Shown in pieces: positions 29,788 through 38,771 of a DNA stretch of 64,000 nucleotides (position 1 is its first letter; every line of letters begins with the position of its first letter). The DNA lies in contig NZ_VBSP01000003.1 of assembly GCF_005864045.1 (NCBI RefSeq), positions 29,125-93,124 on the forward strand, read 5' to 3'. The translations under genes and the position numbers were made by a program. The notes beneath the pieces were generated by a model that saw nothing but the letters and a program-made list of their open reading frames with translations, was not told where the DNA came from and did not search any database. Source of the stretch: Ruoffia tabacinasalis. Lineage in GTDB: Bacteria > Bacillota > Bacilli > Lactobacillales > Aerococcaceae.

Positions 29788-30957
29788 ATGACATTTGATA
29801 GAATACATTTATTAGTTATGGACTCAGTAGGTATTGGAGAAGCAGCAGACGCCAAAGAATTTGGTGATGTTGGCTCAAATACTTTAGGTAATATTGCAAA
29901 CACGGTTGGTTTAAAATTACCAAACTTAACAAAAATGGGGTTAGGTAATATAGCGCCACTTAAAGGCATCGATCCAGTTGAAAACTCTACTGCGTATTTT
30001 ACTAAATTGGAAGAAGTATCTGCAGGTAAAGATACAATGACTGGACATTGGGAAATCATGGGTCTTCGTATTGACCAACCATTCCGAGTGTTTCCGGACG
30101 GCTTCCCAGATGAATTGATTGAGAAGATTGAAACTTTTTCTGGGCGCAAAATTATCGGGAATAAACCAGCGTCTGGAACTGAAATTTTAGATGAATTAGG
30201 GCAACACCAAATTGAAACAGGTGATTTAATTGTCTACACATCAGCGGACTCGGTTCTACAAATTGCCGCTCATGAAGAAGTAATTCCATTAGAAGAATTA
30301 TACAAAATTTGTGAGTACGCAAGAGAAATTACTTTAGAAGATCCTTATATGATTGGTCGAATTATTGCACGTCCATATCTAGGTGAAGAGGGTAATTTTG
30401 AAAGAACGAGTAATAGACATGATTACGCGTTAAGTCCTTTTGGAAACACAACTTTAGATTACTTGAAAGACGAATCTTTTGATGTTATTTCTATTGGTAA
30501 AATCGAAGATATCTTTAACGGTCAAGGAATTACCGAAGGTCACCGAACTGAAAGTAATATGGATGGTGTTGACAAATTAATTAAAGTGATGGATAAAGAC
30601 TTTAAAGGCTTGAGCTTTACGAATCTAGTTGATTTTGACGCTAAATTCGGTCACCGTCGTAATACACAAGGATATGCAGACGCATTAGAAGATTTTGATG
30701 CACGCATTCCAGAAATGATTGACCACTTAGCAGAGAATGACTTATTAATTATTACTGCTGATCATGGAAATGATCCAACTTTCTCTGGAACCGATCATAC
30801 ACGTGAATATGTTCCAGTATTAGTTTATAGCAAAGCGATTAAAGAACCGAAAGAATTAGACGCAACATACTTCAGTGATATCGCTGCGACAATTTCTGCT
30901 AACTTCTCAGTGAAGCAAACTGAAGAAGGACAATCATTCTTAGACCAATTAAAATAA
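29788..30957 (+). CDS. deoB: Phosphopentomutase
   Basis: Interconverts (deoxy)ribose-1-phosphate and ribose-5-phosphate (389 aa), taking nucleoside sugars into central metabolism. It belongs to the alkaline phosphatase superfamily. Metal-site motifs are visible: [14 protein letters not shown] at the N-terminus, the phosphorylated Thr region [11 protein letters not shown], and [19 protein letters not shown] near the C-terminus. RBS AAAGGAG precedes ATG 29788. It sits 14 bp before the purine nucleoside phosphorylase gene, forming the classical drm-pnp salvage pair, and may process nucleosides imported by NupOPQ. Confidence 0.97.
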   Translation: MTFDRIHLLVMDSVGIGEAADAKEFGDVGSNTLGNIANTVGLKLPNLTKMGLGNIAPLKGIDPVENSTAYFTKLEEVSAGKDTMTGHWEIMGLRIDQPFRVFPDGFPDELIEKIETFSGRKIIGNKPASGTEILDELGQHQIETGDLIVYTSADSVLQIAAHEEVIPLEELYKICEYAREITLEDPYMIGRIIARPYLGEEGNFERTSNRHDYALSPFGNTTLDYLKDESFDVISIGKIEDIFNGQGITEGHRTESNMDGVDKLIKVMDKDFKGLSFTNLVDFDAKFGHRRNTQGYADALEDFDARIPEMIDHLAENDLLIITADHGNDPTFSGTDHTREYVPVLVYSKAIKEPKELDATYFSDIAATISANFSVKQTEEGQSFLDQLK

Positions 30958-30971
30958 AAGGGGTATAAACT

Positions 30972-31772
30972 ATGTTTACAGAAGCTATTGATTATATTAA
31001 AAGTAAAGGAATCACAGAACCAAAAGTAGGCTTGATTTTAGGATCAGGTTTAGGTGATTTAGCTGATGAAATTGAAGAGTCTATTCAACTTGATTATTCA
31101 GATATTCCAAATTTCCCAGTGTCAACAGTTGAAGGACATGACGGGAAATTAGTATATGGAAAACTTGCTGGGAAAAAAGTTATCGCTTTAAAAGGACGTT
31201 TTCATTATTATGAAGGCTATGACTTAGACAAAGTAACATTCCCTGTGCGTATCTTTAAAGAATTAGGTGTTGAATCAGTTATTATTACAAACGCTGCAGG
31301 CGGAGTAAATGAATCATTTAATCCAGGTGATTTAATGATTATTACTGACCACTTGAACTTTACGGGCTCTAACCCACTGATTGGTCAAAATATTAGCGAA
31401 CATGGACCACGTTTTGTAGACATGACCGAAACATATAGTCAACGCGGTCAACAATTATTAAAAGACATTGCCAAAGATAATGACTTCCCGATTAAAGAAG
31501 GCGTTTATACTTGGTTTACAGGACCAACATATGAAACACCTGCTGAAATAAAAGCAACACGCGTGATGGGTGGAGATGCTGTTGGAATGTCAACTGTACC
31601 AGAAGCCATTGTTGCAAAACATTGTGGTTTAGAAGTATTTGGTATTTCTTGTATTACCAATCTAGCTGCTGGTATGCAAGCTGAATTGAATCACGAAGAA
31701 GTTGTAGAAGTTTCTACTAAAGTAAAACCAAGATTTAAATTACTTATTACAGAATTAATCAATCAAATTTAA
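30972..31772 (+). CDS. punA: Purine nucleoside phosphorylase (trimeric class)
   Basis: Splits purine nucleosides with phosphate into base and pentose-1-phosphate (266 aa). Trimeric PNP/MTAP-family motifs: GLILGSGLGDLAD (phosphate loop), FPVSTVEGHDGKLVYG, LKGRFHYYEGY, ITNAAGGVN, GPTYETPAEI and MGGDAVGMSTVPEAI. Strongly linked with deoB upstream; its product ribose-1-phosphate is the DeoB substrate. No convincing terminator follows. The 230-bp gap to ribT carries a good promoter for the next operon. Confidence 0.96.
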   Translation: MFTEAIDYIKSKGITEPKVGLILGSGLGDLADEIEESIQLDYSDIPNFPVSTVEGHDGKLVYGKLAGKKVIALKGRFHYYEGYDLDKVTFPVRIFKELGVESVIITNAAGGVNESFNPGDLMIITDHLNFTGSNPLIGQNISEHGPRFVDMTETYSQRGQQLLKDIAKDNDFPIKEGVYTWFTGPTYETPAEIKATRVMGGDAVGMSTVPEAIVAKHCGLEVFGISCITNLAAGMQAELNHEEVVEVSTKVKPRFKLLITELINQI

Positions 31773-31941
31773 CCAATGCATTTGGAAAAAGACAGGGTAA
31801 ATTTATAATGAGAAGATTTGTTTTGAAAGTGGCCAATTTTATATCTATGTCTACTAAAAAAACGAATTGAATTATAAAGGTATATCATGTCTTTTTTCAA
31901 TGTGTTTGTTCATATATAGAATCAACTTAATATGCAATTTC

Positions 31942-31970
31942 TTGAAATAATTATCATAACATGGTAATAT
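31942..31970 (+). promoter_or_regulatory. Promoter for ribT-scpAB-rluB
   Basis: TTGAAA (31942-31947), 17-nt spacer, TAATAT (31965-31970) with the extended TGG before it. The rest of the gap (31773-31941) shows only a weak long-range inverted repeat. Confidence 0.55.
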
Positions 31971-32002
31971 CACTCAAGTGATTAAGGGACGAGGAGGTTT
32001 CC

Positions 32003-32410
32003 ATGTTAATTAGTTCAAAAAATAAAAACGAAAAAATTATATTAGGGTTACTTTCTTATACTTATGACGATGAGAAAGCGAATTTAAGTGAAATGAGCAA
32101 TCTATTAGAGTCATACCGAGAAGATCCTAATTTTGATATTTTATTATATAAAAATGATGAAAGTGATAATTTTATCGGATTAATATGTATTGAAAAGAAT
32201 ACGTTAGAGTCTCAAAATGAAGATACACCATCATCGACAACGATTATCATACATCGAATTGCGGTTGTGCCTTCTTTCAGAGATGAAGGTATCGGTTATA
32301 AAATGTATGAATTACTGCGTAAGCAACACCCTAATGCGACGGTTATTGGATCGATGAATACGGTGGATATCTTAGCTAAATGGAGTACAAAATATAATCA
32401 GTCATTATAG
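32003..32410 (+). CDS. ribT: RibT-like GNAT acetyltransferase
   Basis: Small GNAT-fold protein (135 aa). The N-terminus (MLISSKNKNEKIILGLLSYT) resembles Bacillus RibT, and IHRIAVVPSFRDEGIGYKMYE is a clear acetyl-CoA binding motif A (R/Q-x-x-G-x-G/A type). Position immediately before scpA matches the rib operon end of Bacillus (ribT, then scpAB). No riboflavin biosynthesis genes accompany it here. Its substrate is not established even in Bacillus, so the name rests on similarity and gene order. RBS GAGGAGG precedes ATG 32003. Confidence 0.75.
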   Translation: MLISSKNKNEKIILGLLSYTYDDEKANLSEMSNLLESYREDPNFDILLYKNDESDNFIGLICIEKNTLESQNEDTPSSTTIIIHRIAVVPSFRDEGIGYKMYELLRKQHPNATVIGSMNTVDILAKWSTKYNQSL

Positions 32411-32437
32411 AATTTACGAATGTAATGGGGAGATTGT

Positions 32438-33184
32438 TTGCAAAACACAGAATTAAGAATTGAATTAGAGTCATTTCAAGGTCCTTTTGACTTACTACTT
32501 CATTTGATTAAGCAGATGGAAGTAGATATCAATGATATTCCCATGACTGCGATAACCAATCAATATATCAAGTATATTGAGGCAATGAATGAGTTAGAAT
32601 TAGATATTATTGGAGAATATTTGGTTATGGCTGCGACGTTGCTAGAGATTAAAAGTAATATCTTACTTCCGATTGAGCCAAGTCCAGATTATGAAGAAGA
32701 TTACGATGAGGGCGATCCACGAGATATTCTTGTTCAACAATTGCTTTTATACCAACAATTTCAAACCGTCGCGACTCAATTACAAATCAAACAAGACGAG
32801 AGGGCGCGACTATTTTCACGTCCGATGGCTGATTTAAGTTCGTATCAAGAATTTGTCCCATTAGATGAAGATGCACTTTCACTGACTGATTTAGCTGAGG
32901 CGATGGCCAGTGTTGTTGAAAAAGCAGCGAGTCGAGAACCACTTGAAAGGCAAATTCAACATGAATCATTAACGGTCTCAGATCAGATGGATAAGATTAT
33001 GGCCGCATTTCAATTTGATACAGATAATGATTCAGTGACTCTTGATCAATTTTTCCAATACGGAACACGTAATGAAATTATAACGACATTTTTAGCGATG
33101 TTGGAATTAGTAAGAAAGCAACATCTAATCTTTCTTCAAAAGAGTAAAGATGATCCAATCCAAATGAAGAAATTAGAGGAGTAA
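32438..33184 (+). CDS. scpA: Segregation and condensation protein A
   Basis: Kleisin subunit that bridges SMC heads in bacterial condensin (248 aa). The N-terminal kleisin signature is LESFQGPFDLLLHLIKQMEVDINDIP, followed by YLVMAATLLEIKS. An acidic middle and a C-terminal winged helix (FLAMLELVRKQHLIFLQ) bind the SMC cap. It starts at TTG 32438 with GGGGAG as RBS. It is followed 5 bp later by scpB. Confidence 0.95.
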   Translation: MQNTELRIELESFQGPFDLLLHLIKQMEVDINDIPMTAITNQYIKYIEAMNELELDIIGEYLVMAATLLEIKSNILLPIEPSPDYEEDYDEGDPRDILVQQLLLYQQFQTVATQLQIKQDERARLFSRPMADLSSYQEFVPLDEDALSLTDLAEAMASVVEKAASREPLERQIQHESLTVSDQMDKIMAAFQFDTDNDSVTLDQFFQYGTRNEIITTFLAMLELVRKQHLIFLQKSKDDPIQMKKLEE

Positions 33185-33189
33185 GATTT

Positions 33190-33798
33190 GTGAATGAGTT
33201 AATAAAGAGAGTATTTGGTATATTATTTGTAGCAGGTGATGACGGAGTGAGTCGGCAAGAGTTGGCTCAAAGTTTAGAAGAGCCAATAAGTAACATTGAC
33301 GACTGTCTTGAACAGTTAAAACTTAATTTTCAAACGGATGATTCATCAGCGCTTGAAGTTGTCAATTTCAATCAAAGATACCGATTAATTACAAAAAAAG
33401 AATTGGCAGAAGATGTAGAAAAATATGCTCAAGCTCCATTTTCACAAAACTTAACAAGAGCATCGATTGAAACTTTATCAATCGTAGCCTATCGCCAACC
33501 AATTACGCGTATGGCTATTGACGAGATCAGAGGAGTTTCTTCGAGTAGTTTAATCCAGAAACTAATTTCTCGAGATTTGATCAAAGAAATTGGAAGGATT
33601 GAAGCACCGGGGCGTCCCGTATTATATGGGGTAACCGATTACTTTATGGATTATTTTGGTTTAAAGACATTAGATGATTTACCAGAAATTGAACCCATTG
33701 CATTAAATGCAGAACTTTCCTCCGAAGAATTGTTTGACTTGAAAGAATGGCCAATTGAATTATATGACGAAGAAAATAATCAGAATGAGGATGAGTAA
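33190..33798 (+). CDS. scpB: Segregation and condensation protein B
   Basis: Winged-helix partner of ScpA and SMC (202 aa). Motifs: ILFVAGDDGVS near the N-terminus, LSIVAYRQPITR, IDEIRGVSSSSLIQKLISR, GRPVLYGVTDYFMDYFGL and LDDLPEI. It begins at GTG 33190; an overlapping TTG at 33188 is in another frame. The acidic C-terminus is typical. It precedes rluB by 4 bp. Confidence 0.96.
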   Translation: MNELIKRVFGILFVAGDDGVSRQELAQSLEEPISNIDDCLEQLKLNFQTDDSSALEVVNFNQRYRLITKKELAEDVEKYAQAPFSQNLTRASIETLSIVAYRQPITRMAIDEIRGVSSSSLIQKLISRDLIKEIGRIEAPGRPVLYGVTDYFMDYFGLKTLDDLPEIEPIALNAELSSEELFDLKEWPIELYDEENNQNEDE

Positions 33799-33802
33799 CT
33801 AA

Positions 33803-34525
33803 ATGGAAAGATTACAAAAAGCAATGGCGAATGCGGGTGTCGCAAGTCGTCGTAAAAGTGAAGATTTAATCGTAGATGGACATGTAAAAGTAAATGGTGA
33901 ATTAGTAACGGAACTAGGTACAAAAGTATCTAAGACGGATGTTATTGAAGTAGATGGCGTTCCAATTTATAAAGAAGAACCAAAATACATTATGTTATAT
34001 AAACCAAAAAACGTTATCAGTGCTGTGAGTGATCCCACTGACCGTCAAGTAGTTGTGGATTTTATTCATGGTGTAGAAGAACGTATTTATCCTATTGGAC
34101 GATTAGATTTTGATACAACTGGATTAATTTTATTAACAAATGATGGTGATTTTGCGAACTTATTAACTCACCCACGCTATAATATTGATAAAGTATATAT
34201 TGCAACGGTCAACGGTATTGTTGACACAAAAGCACTGACTAAATTAGAGCAAGGTGTTATGATTGACGGTAAGAAAACTTCTAAAGCCCGTGCGAAAGTT
34301 ATTTCAACAAATAAAGACAAGAAAACATCCGTTGTACAGTTAACAATACATGAAGGTTGGAATCACCAAGTGAAAAATATGTTCGAAGCCGTAGGGCATG
34401 AAGTATATCGCTTGAAACGTGAAAGATTTTCATTCTTAGATTTAGGTACTTTACAGCCAGGCGAGTGGCGTGATTTAACAGCTTTTGAAGTGGATAAGTT
34501 AAAGAAAATTGCTTTAGATGATTAA
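33803..34525 (+). CDS. rluB: 23S rRNA pseudouridine synthase B
   Basis: Modifies U2605 (E. coli numbering) of 23S rRNA in known RluB enzymes (240 aa). The N-terminal S4 RNA-binding domain starts MERLQKAMANAGVASRRK and includes VNGELV. The catalytic domain has IGRLDFDTTGLILLTNDG with the catalytic Asp, and THPRYNIDKVYIA. The scpA-scpB-rluB order is widely conserved in Firmicutes. No hairpin terminator of note follows before the FMN riboswitch region. Confidence 0.95.
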   Translation: MERLQKAMANAGVASRRKSEDLIVDGHVKVNGELVTELGTKVSKTDVIEVDGVPIYKEEPKYIMLYKPKNVISAVSDPTDRQVVVDFIHGVEERIYPIGRLDFDTTGLILLTNDGDFANLLTHPRYNIDKVYIATVNGIVDTKALTKLEQGVMIDGKKTSKARAKVISTNKDKKTSVVQLTIHEGWNHQVKNMFEAVGHEVYRLKRERFSFLDLGTLQPGEWRDLTAFEVDKLKKIALDD

Positions 34526-34587
34526 GCTTCAAAATTTTTTGTGATTATTCACAAAGGACTTGCCATATTCAAATGAATATGCTAAGA

Positions 34588-34593
34588 TATAAT
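34588..34593 (+). promoter_or_regulatory. -10 element upstream of FMN riboswitch
   Basis: TATAAT, 18 bp before the aptamer. The candidate -35 TTGCCA (34560) is too far away (22 nt), so only the -10 is suggested. Confidence 0.4.
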
Positions 34594-34610
34594 TAAATAA
34601 AATACAATAC

Positions 34611-34721
34611 GTCTTCAGGGCAGGGTGTAATTCCCGACCGGTGGTAAAGTCCACGAACTCGAGGCATCGAGCTGATCTGGTGAAATTCCAGTACCGACAG
34701 TAAAGTCTGGATGGAAGAAGA
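34611..34721 (+). ncRNA. FMN riboswitch (RFN element) aptamer
   Basis: All conserved RFN blocks are present in order: CTTCAGGGCAGGGTG, AATTCCCGACCGGTGGTAAA, GTCCACGA, GCTGATCTGGTGAAATTCC, ACCGACAGT, AAAGTCTGGATG and the closing GGAAGAAG. The variable arm AACTCGAGGCATCGAGCTG forms a small hairpin. It controls ribU through the terminator at 34761-34810. Confidence 0.97.
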
Positions 34722-34760
34722 TTAAATGATATACACTTTTTTTGAGTATATTCTTTTAAA

Positions 34761-34810
34761 GTACGTCTTTTTACCCTGGGAAAAATTAGGGTGAGAAGGC
34801 GTACTTTTTT
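34761..34810 (+). terminator. FMN-riboswitch expression-platform terminator
   Basis: A 17-bp stem with G-U pairs (GTACGTCTTTTTACCCT with AGGGTGAGAAGGCGTAC), 10-nt loop, then six T, between the aptamer and ribU. FMN binding is expected to favour termination. Confidence 0.93.
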
Positions 34811-34839
34811 AGTCTTGGGACGAAAAAGGAGAAGAAAAA

Positions 34840-35445
34840 ATGCAAAAAAGATCACAGGTTAGAACGATGATGTTGTTGGCTATATTAGGTGCTTGGGGAG
34901 TTATTTTGAGATTCTTTGAATTCCCGATTTTACCAGCTGCACCGTTTCTAAAGATTGATTTTAGTGATTTAGCTGTTCTAGTTGGAATGTTAATTCATGG
35001 ACCAGTTGGTATTGTTGTAGTCGCGTTTATCAGAGATGCTATTAACTATATTTTACAAGGTGGGCAGGCAGGTTTTCCAATTGGGGCTTTCATGAGTTTC
35101 ACTGCTTCAGTTGTCATGTTTATTCCGACACACTTTATTTTAAATTCGCTTAAGAAAGTTAATTGGAAATTTAAAGCTGTTTTAATGAGTATTACTCTGA
35201 CAGTTGGTTTAGTTGTTTCAATGTCGTTAATTAATTATTATGTTGCATTGCCCATTTATACAACGGTGTTGAATTTCCCAATTGATGATTACTTCGGTTA
35301 TATCCTGGCAGTTGTAGCACCATTTAACTTAATTAAAGGTATCTTTTTAAGTGCAGGCCAAATTTTAGTCATCAAAATCGTTCCAAACTTATTAAGAAAA
35401 AGAAATACTATTTATCCTGGATATAATTTATTGAAAACAAATTAA
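34840..35445 (+). CDS. ribU: Riboflavin ECF transporter S-component RibU
   Basis: Membrane S-component (201 aa, about six helices) of the energy-coupling-factor importer for riboflavin. The family region WGVILRFFEFPILPAAPFL then KIDFSDLAVLVGML is diagnostic, as is RDAINYILQGG. The ATPase and EcfT parts are not in this window. Start ATG 34840 has AAAGGAGA 8-14 bases upstream. The upstream FMN riboswitch with terminator confirms the substrate and indicates repression when FMN is plentiful. Followed by its own terminator. Confidence 0.96.
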   Translation: MQKRSQVRTMMLLAILGAWGVILRFFEFPILPAAPFLKIDFSDLAVLVGMLIHGPVGIVVVAFIRDAINYILQGGQAGFPIGAFMSFTASVVMFIPTHFILNSLKKVNWKFKAVLMSITLTVGLVVSMSLINYYVALPIYTTVLNFPIDDYFGYILAVVAPFNLIKGIFLSAGQILVIKIVPNLLRKRNTIYPGYNLLKTN

Positions 35446-35465
35446 AACAAATAGCATATAAGCAG

Positions 35466-35503
35466 GCGAGTTGTTCACTTAAATTGTGAATTGCTCGCTT
35501 TTT
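35466..35503 (+). terminator. Terminator after ribU
   Basis: A 13-bp stem (GCGAGTTGTTCAC with GTGAATTGCTCGC, one mismatch), seven-base loop, then TTTTTATTT. Confidence 0.9.
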
Positions 35504-35744
35504 ATTTGTTTATAGTTAAAGATTGTACTAAAATTATTACATGGAGATATCAATTTAAAACATAAAAAAACAGGACTAATAACGAATATATTCATATAGT
35601 GGTGGAATAAGCTGAAAATTAATGTATAATGTAGAATGATAAAGCAAACCTGTTTGTTCTATTACCATTGCTTTACAGATTCTTTTCAGTATGATGTTAT
35701 TGACAATAGAAAGCTATTTTATTGGCAAAAAAAAGATTAAGTTA
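35504..35744. other. AT-rich noncoding gap before LysM gene
   Basis: No ORF or known RNA was recognised. AAAAACAGG near 35566 could pair with CCTGTTTGTT near 35649 over about 75 nt, but no clear fold or promoter supports an RNA gene. Confidence 0.35.
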
Positions 35745-35753
35745 TGGTAATAT
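35745..35753 (+). promoter_or_regulatory. Extended -10 promoter for LysM gene
   Basis: TGGTAATAT, partly overlapping TATAAT (35751-35756), with TTGGCA 20 nt upstream. The same ATGGTAATAT string forms the ribT -10. Confidence 0.4.
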
Positions 35754-35820
35754 AATAGGGAAAGTTAACTATGTATTAAAATGAATCATCATTAACTATG
35801 CATATTTAGGAGGGATTCTT

Positions 35821-36480
35821 ATGTCTAAGGAACAAGATAAAGATCAAGACGTTTTTGAATCTGAGGTTGAAGAAACTGTTGAAGAGACACCTTCAAAGAA
35901 AGAAAGCAAACCTTGGAATCGAAAATTTGGAGAAGATGAAAATTTAAAAAACCGTCAATATTCAAGAACTGCACGCAACCAACCAGCAAAAGAAGCGACA
36001 ACACTATCTAAAGTATTGTTAGCTATTATTGTTATTACGGTAATTGCGCCTTTCTTATTGTTTATTTTTGTTAATGCACAATTAGATAATGACGAAATAC
36101 CAAATCGTAGTGCTGAACAAATTAATTTTTCTAGAAATTCTGAGTTATCACAAGTGTCAAGTGCTGACGAAAGTGAATCAAGCTCGGACGAAAGTGACAG
36201 TGAAGAAGAGTCTAGTTCAGAAATTAGTAGAGAACCAATTGAATCAACTGAAGAAGTTGAATCTGAACCGGAATTACCACCTACACCAACTGAACCAGTA
36301 GTACCTGAAACACCTGTAGAGACACCACCTACAACGGGCGGAACATATACAGTTCAAGCAGGGGATTCATGGTATGCTATTTCTAGAAATACCGGCGTAG
36401 ATCTTAATGCGTTATTAAGTGCGAATGGGGCAACAACTGATACAGCAATTTTCCCAGGAGACACAGTCGTATTACCATAG
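35821..36480 (+). CDS. LysM-domain surface protein (SAG1386/EF1546-like)
   Basis: Membrane-anchored protein (219 aa) of a family found just upstream of cmk in many Lactobacillales. The cytoplasmic N-terminus (residues 1-60) is highly charged. A single transmembrane helix lies near 64-84. Outside is a Ser/Glu-rich stretch (about 100-145), a Pro/Thr-rich spacer, and a C-terminal LysM domain (about 173-219, TYTVQAGDSWYAISRNTGV) that should bind peptidoglycan. No catalytic domain is visible, so a role in wall attachment or sensing is only inference. RBS GGAGGG precedes ATG 35821. It is 73 bp before cmk. Confidence 0.85.
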   Translation: MSKEQDKDQDVFESEVEETVEETPSKKESKPWNRKFGEDENLKNRQYSRTARNQPAKEATTLSKVLLAIIVITVIAPFLLFIFVNAQLDNDEIPNRSAEQINFSRNSELSQVSSADESESSSDESDSEEESSSEISREPIESTEEVESEPELPPTPTEPVVPETPVETPPTTGGTYTVQAGDSWYAISRNTGVDLNALLSANGATTDTAIFPGDTVVLP

Positions 36481-36553
36481 TAAAGAATATAAGTTGATAG
36501 AATAGAGATCTGGTAAAGGTCTCTATTTATTTTGATTAAAAGGAGAATTTTTA

Positions 36554-37222
36554 ATGTCGAATTTTCAAATTGCCATAGATGGACCCTCTTCATCAGGGAA
36601 AAGTACTGTCGCACAAGCCATTGCTAAAAAACTTGATATTATTTATATTGATACAGGGGCAATGTATAGAGCGGTCACTTTAGCGGTTTTACAAGATAGT
36701 ATAGAAGTAAGTGATGCTGAACGAGTGAAAAAAATATTACCAACACTTGATTTAACTTTTAAAAGATCAGATGAAGGTATTCAAGAAATGTATTTGAATC
36801 GTCAAAATGTCAGTCGTGAAATCCGATCTGATGAAGTCACAGCAAACGTATCAGAAATTTCTGCTTATCCATTTGTTCGGGAAAAGTTAGTGGAAGACCA
36901 ACGTAATATGGCGAGTACCCATTCAGTTGTCATGGATGGCCGGGATATTGGGACTGTGGTTCTCCCAGATGCTGAGTATAAATTTTTCTTGAATGCCTCA
37001 GCTAAAGTACGCGCAAAAAGACGCTTCGATGAAAATGTTGAGAAGGGCTTATCTAATCAAACGCTCGAAGAAATCGAAAAAAGTATTATCGCACGAGATC
37101 ATTATGATTCAAATCGCGAGCATAGTCCGTTGAAAAAAGCGGACGATGCCATCGAGTTAGAAACGGATCATTTATCCGTGGAACAAGTTGTAAATACAAT
37201 AATTGATCATATTAAGAAATAA
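36554..37222 (+). CDS. cmk: Cytidylate kinase
   Basis: Phosphorylates CMP and dCMP (222 aa). Motifs: IDGPSSSGKSTVAQ (P-loop), YIDTGAMYRAVTL, MDGRDIGTVVLPDA, KVRAKRRFDEN and SPLKKADDAIELETD. RBS AAAGGAGA precedes ATG 36554. Located directly before rpsA, a gene order conserved across many bacteria. Confidence 0.97.
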   Translation: MSNFQIAIDGPSSSGKSTVAQAIAKKLDIIYIDTGAMYRAVTLAVLQDSIEVSDAERVKKILPTLDLTFKRSDEGIQEMYLNRQNVSREIRSDEVTANVSEISAYPFVREKLVEDQRNMASTHSVVMDGRDIGTVVLPDAEYKFFLNASAKVRAKRRFDENVEKGLSNQTLEEIEKSIIARDHYDSNREHSPLKKADDAIELETDHLSVEQVVNTIIDHIKK

Positions 37223-37256
37223 GTACTGTTAAATCGCTATTAAATTGTGATTTTAC

Positions 37257-37285
37257 TAGACTGATGACTGAATATTTGATATGAT
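37257..37285 (+). promoter_or_regulatory. rpsA promoter
   Basis: TAGACT (37257-37262), 17-nt spacer, TATGAT (37280-37285) with extended TGA before it. Confidence 0.5.
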
Positions 37286-37297
37286 ATACTTATATAC

Positions 37298-37332
37298 GGT
37301 TCTTAAATTATAAGAAGAACCACTATTTTTTA
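37298..37332 (+). promoter_or_regulatory. Leader hairpin upstream of rpsA
   Basis: A 7-bp stem (GGTTCTT with AAGAACC), 10-nt loop, then ACTATTTTTTA. It lies at the expected 5' end of the rpsA transcript and could be an attenuator, or a terminator of cmk read-through. Confidence 0.5.
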
Positions 37333-37358
37333 GGTAACGCTTAGGAGGAATTGGGTAA

Positions 37359-38696
37359 ATGTCAGAGTTTGTAGAAAATCAAGAATTAAATGAAAATGAA
37401 GAAGTGGTTGAAGAGACAGAATCTACAGAGGTAGAAGAGTCTATGGAAACTATGGAAGACGCTTTAGATAGTGTTAAAGAAATTAAAGTTGGCGATACTG
37501 TTCAAGGTGATGTATTAGCCTTTGATGACAATCAAGTACGTGTTTCTATTCAAGAAAGTGGCGGACTTGAAGGAGTCATTCCACGCAATGAATTATCAGC
37601 TACACCTGTTGAAGAATTAACAGATGTTGTTAATATTGGTGATGAAATCGAATTAGTGGTATTAAAACCAATTAAAGATAAAGAAAACGGAAACTTTTTA
37701 TTATCTAAAAAACGTGTAGATGCTAAAAAAGTTTGGGAAGAATTACAAGTTAAATTTGAAAACGAAGAAATTATCGAAGCACCAGTTAAAAACGTTGTAA
37801 AAGGCGGATTAGTTGTAGATGCTGGCGTACGTGGATTCGTTCCTGCTTCAATGGTTGAAGATCATTTCGTAGAAGACTTCACACCATATGTTGGACAAAC
37901 TTTAAAATTCGTTATTGTTGAAATTGAACCAAGTGAAAACCGTTTAATTTTATCACATAAAGAAATTGCACGTAAAGAAAGCGAAGCAAAACGTGCTGAA
38001 CGTTTAGCTGATTTAGAAGAAGGATCAGTTGTTGAAGGTACAGTAGCTCGCTTAGTAAACTTTGGTGCATTTATCGACTTAGGTGGAGTGGACGGATTAG
38101 TTCACATTAGCCGTATTGCTCACGAGCATGTTGATAAACCAAGTGATTACTTAACACCAGGCGAAACTGTTAACGTTAAAGTTCTTTCTGTTGATGAAGA
38201 AGATGGCCGCGTATCATTATCTATTAAAGATACATTAGCAGGACCATGGGATAACATCGAAGAAAAAGCTCCAGAAGGTTCTGAATTAAAAGGAACTGTT
38301 AAACGCTTAACTAGCTTCGGTGCATTTGTTGAAGTATTCCCAGGAGTTGAAGGGTTAGTACATATTTCACAAATCGCTCACGAACACATCGCGACACCTC
38401 ACGAACGTCTTGAGGAAGGTCAAGAAATTGATGTTAAAGTATTAAGTGTAGATCCAGAACAAAACCGCTTATCACTTTCTGTGAAAGCATTATTGGATCA
38501 ACCAGAAGGTATGGAAGAAGCTCCAGCTCCTGCAGCTAGCTCTAACAAACCTCGTCGTGAGAACAACAAACGTAACACAGGAAACAAAAAACAAAACCGT
38601 CAAAGAAACTTCCAAGACTCATCTGATGACAGCGATTCAGGATTTACATTAGCTGACATGTTAGGTGATCAATTAGACCAATTCAAAGGTGAATAG
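37359..38696 (+). CDS. rpsA: 30S ribosomal protein S1-like protein
   Basis: S1-type RNA-binding protein (445 aa) with four S1 domains after an acidic N-terminus. Domains start near residues 43 ([20 protein letters not shown]), 135, 218 ([21 protein letters not shown]) and 303 ([20 protein letters not shown]). The first two are more divergent and the last two are canonical. The tail is basic and Asn-rich. Low-GC Gram-positive S1 proteins with four domains are normal. Strong RBS TAGGAGGA. It has its own promoter and hairpin leader. A moderate terminator precedes der. Confidence 0.93.
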   Translation: MSEFVENQELNENEEVVEETESTEVEESMETMEDALDSVKEIKVGDTVQGDVLAFDDNQVRVSIQESGGLEGVIPRNELSATPVEELTDVVNIGDEIELVVLKPIKDKENGNFLLSKKRVDAKKVWEELQVKFENEEIIEAPVKNVVKGGLVVDAGVRGFVPASMVEDHFVEDFTPYVGQTLKFVIVEIEPSENRLILSHKEIARKESEAKRAERLADLEEGSVVEGTVARLVNFGAFIDLGGVDGLVHISRIAHEHVDKPSDYLTPGETVNVKVLSVDEEDGRVSLSIKDTLAGPWDNIEEKAPEGSELKGTVKRLTSFGAFVEVFPGVEGLVHISQIAHEHIATPHERLEEGQEIDVKVLSVDPEQNRLSLSVKALLDQPEGMEEAPAPAASSNKPRRENNKRNTGNKKQNRQRNFQDSSDDSDSGFTLADMLGDQLDQFKGE

Positions 38697-38720
38697 GAAT
38701 AATATTTGACTTAAAGAACG

Positions 38721-38750
38721 AGGCTGACTTTTCATTAGTCAGTCTTTTCT
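38721..38750 (+). terminator. Terminator between rpsA and der
   Basis: A 9-bp stem (AGGCTGACT with AGTCAGTCT, one G-U), seven-base loop, then TTTCTTAATTT. The T tract is moderate, so read-through into der is likely. Confidence 0.75.
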
Positions 38751-38771
38751 TAATTTATGGAGGTGAAATGA

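Noticed and set aside
31780..31902. Possible small inverted-repeat element (MITE) between punA and ribT
   Set aside because: The 15-16 bp terminal similarity contains A-runs, has a gap, and shows no target duplication or further pairing.
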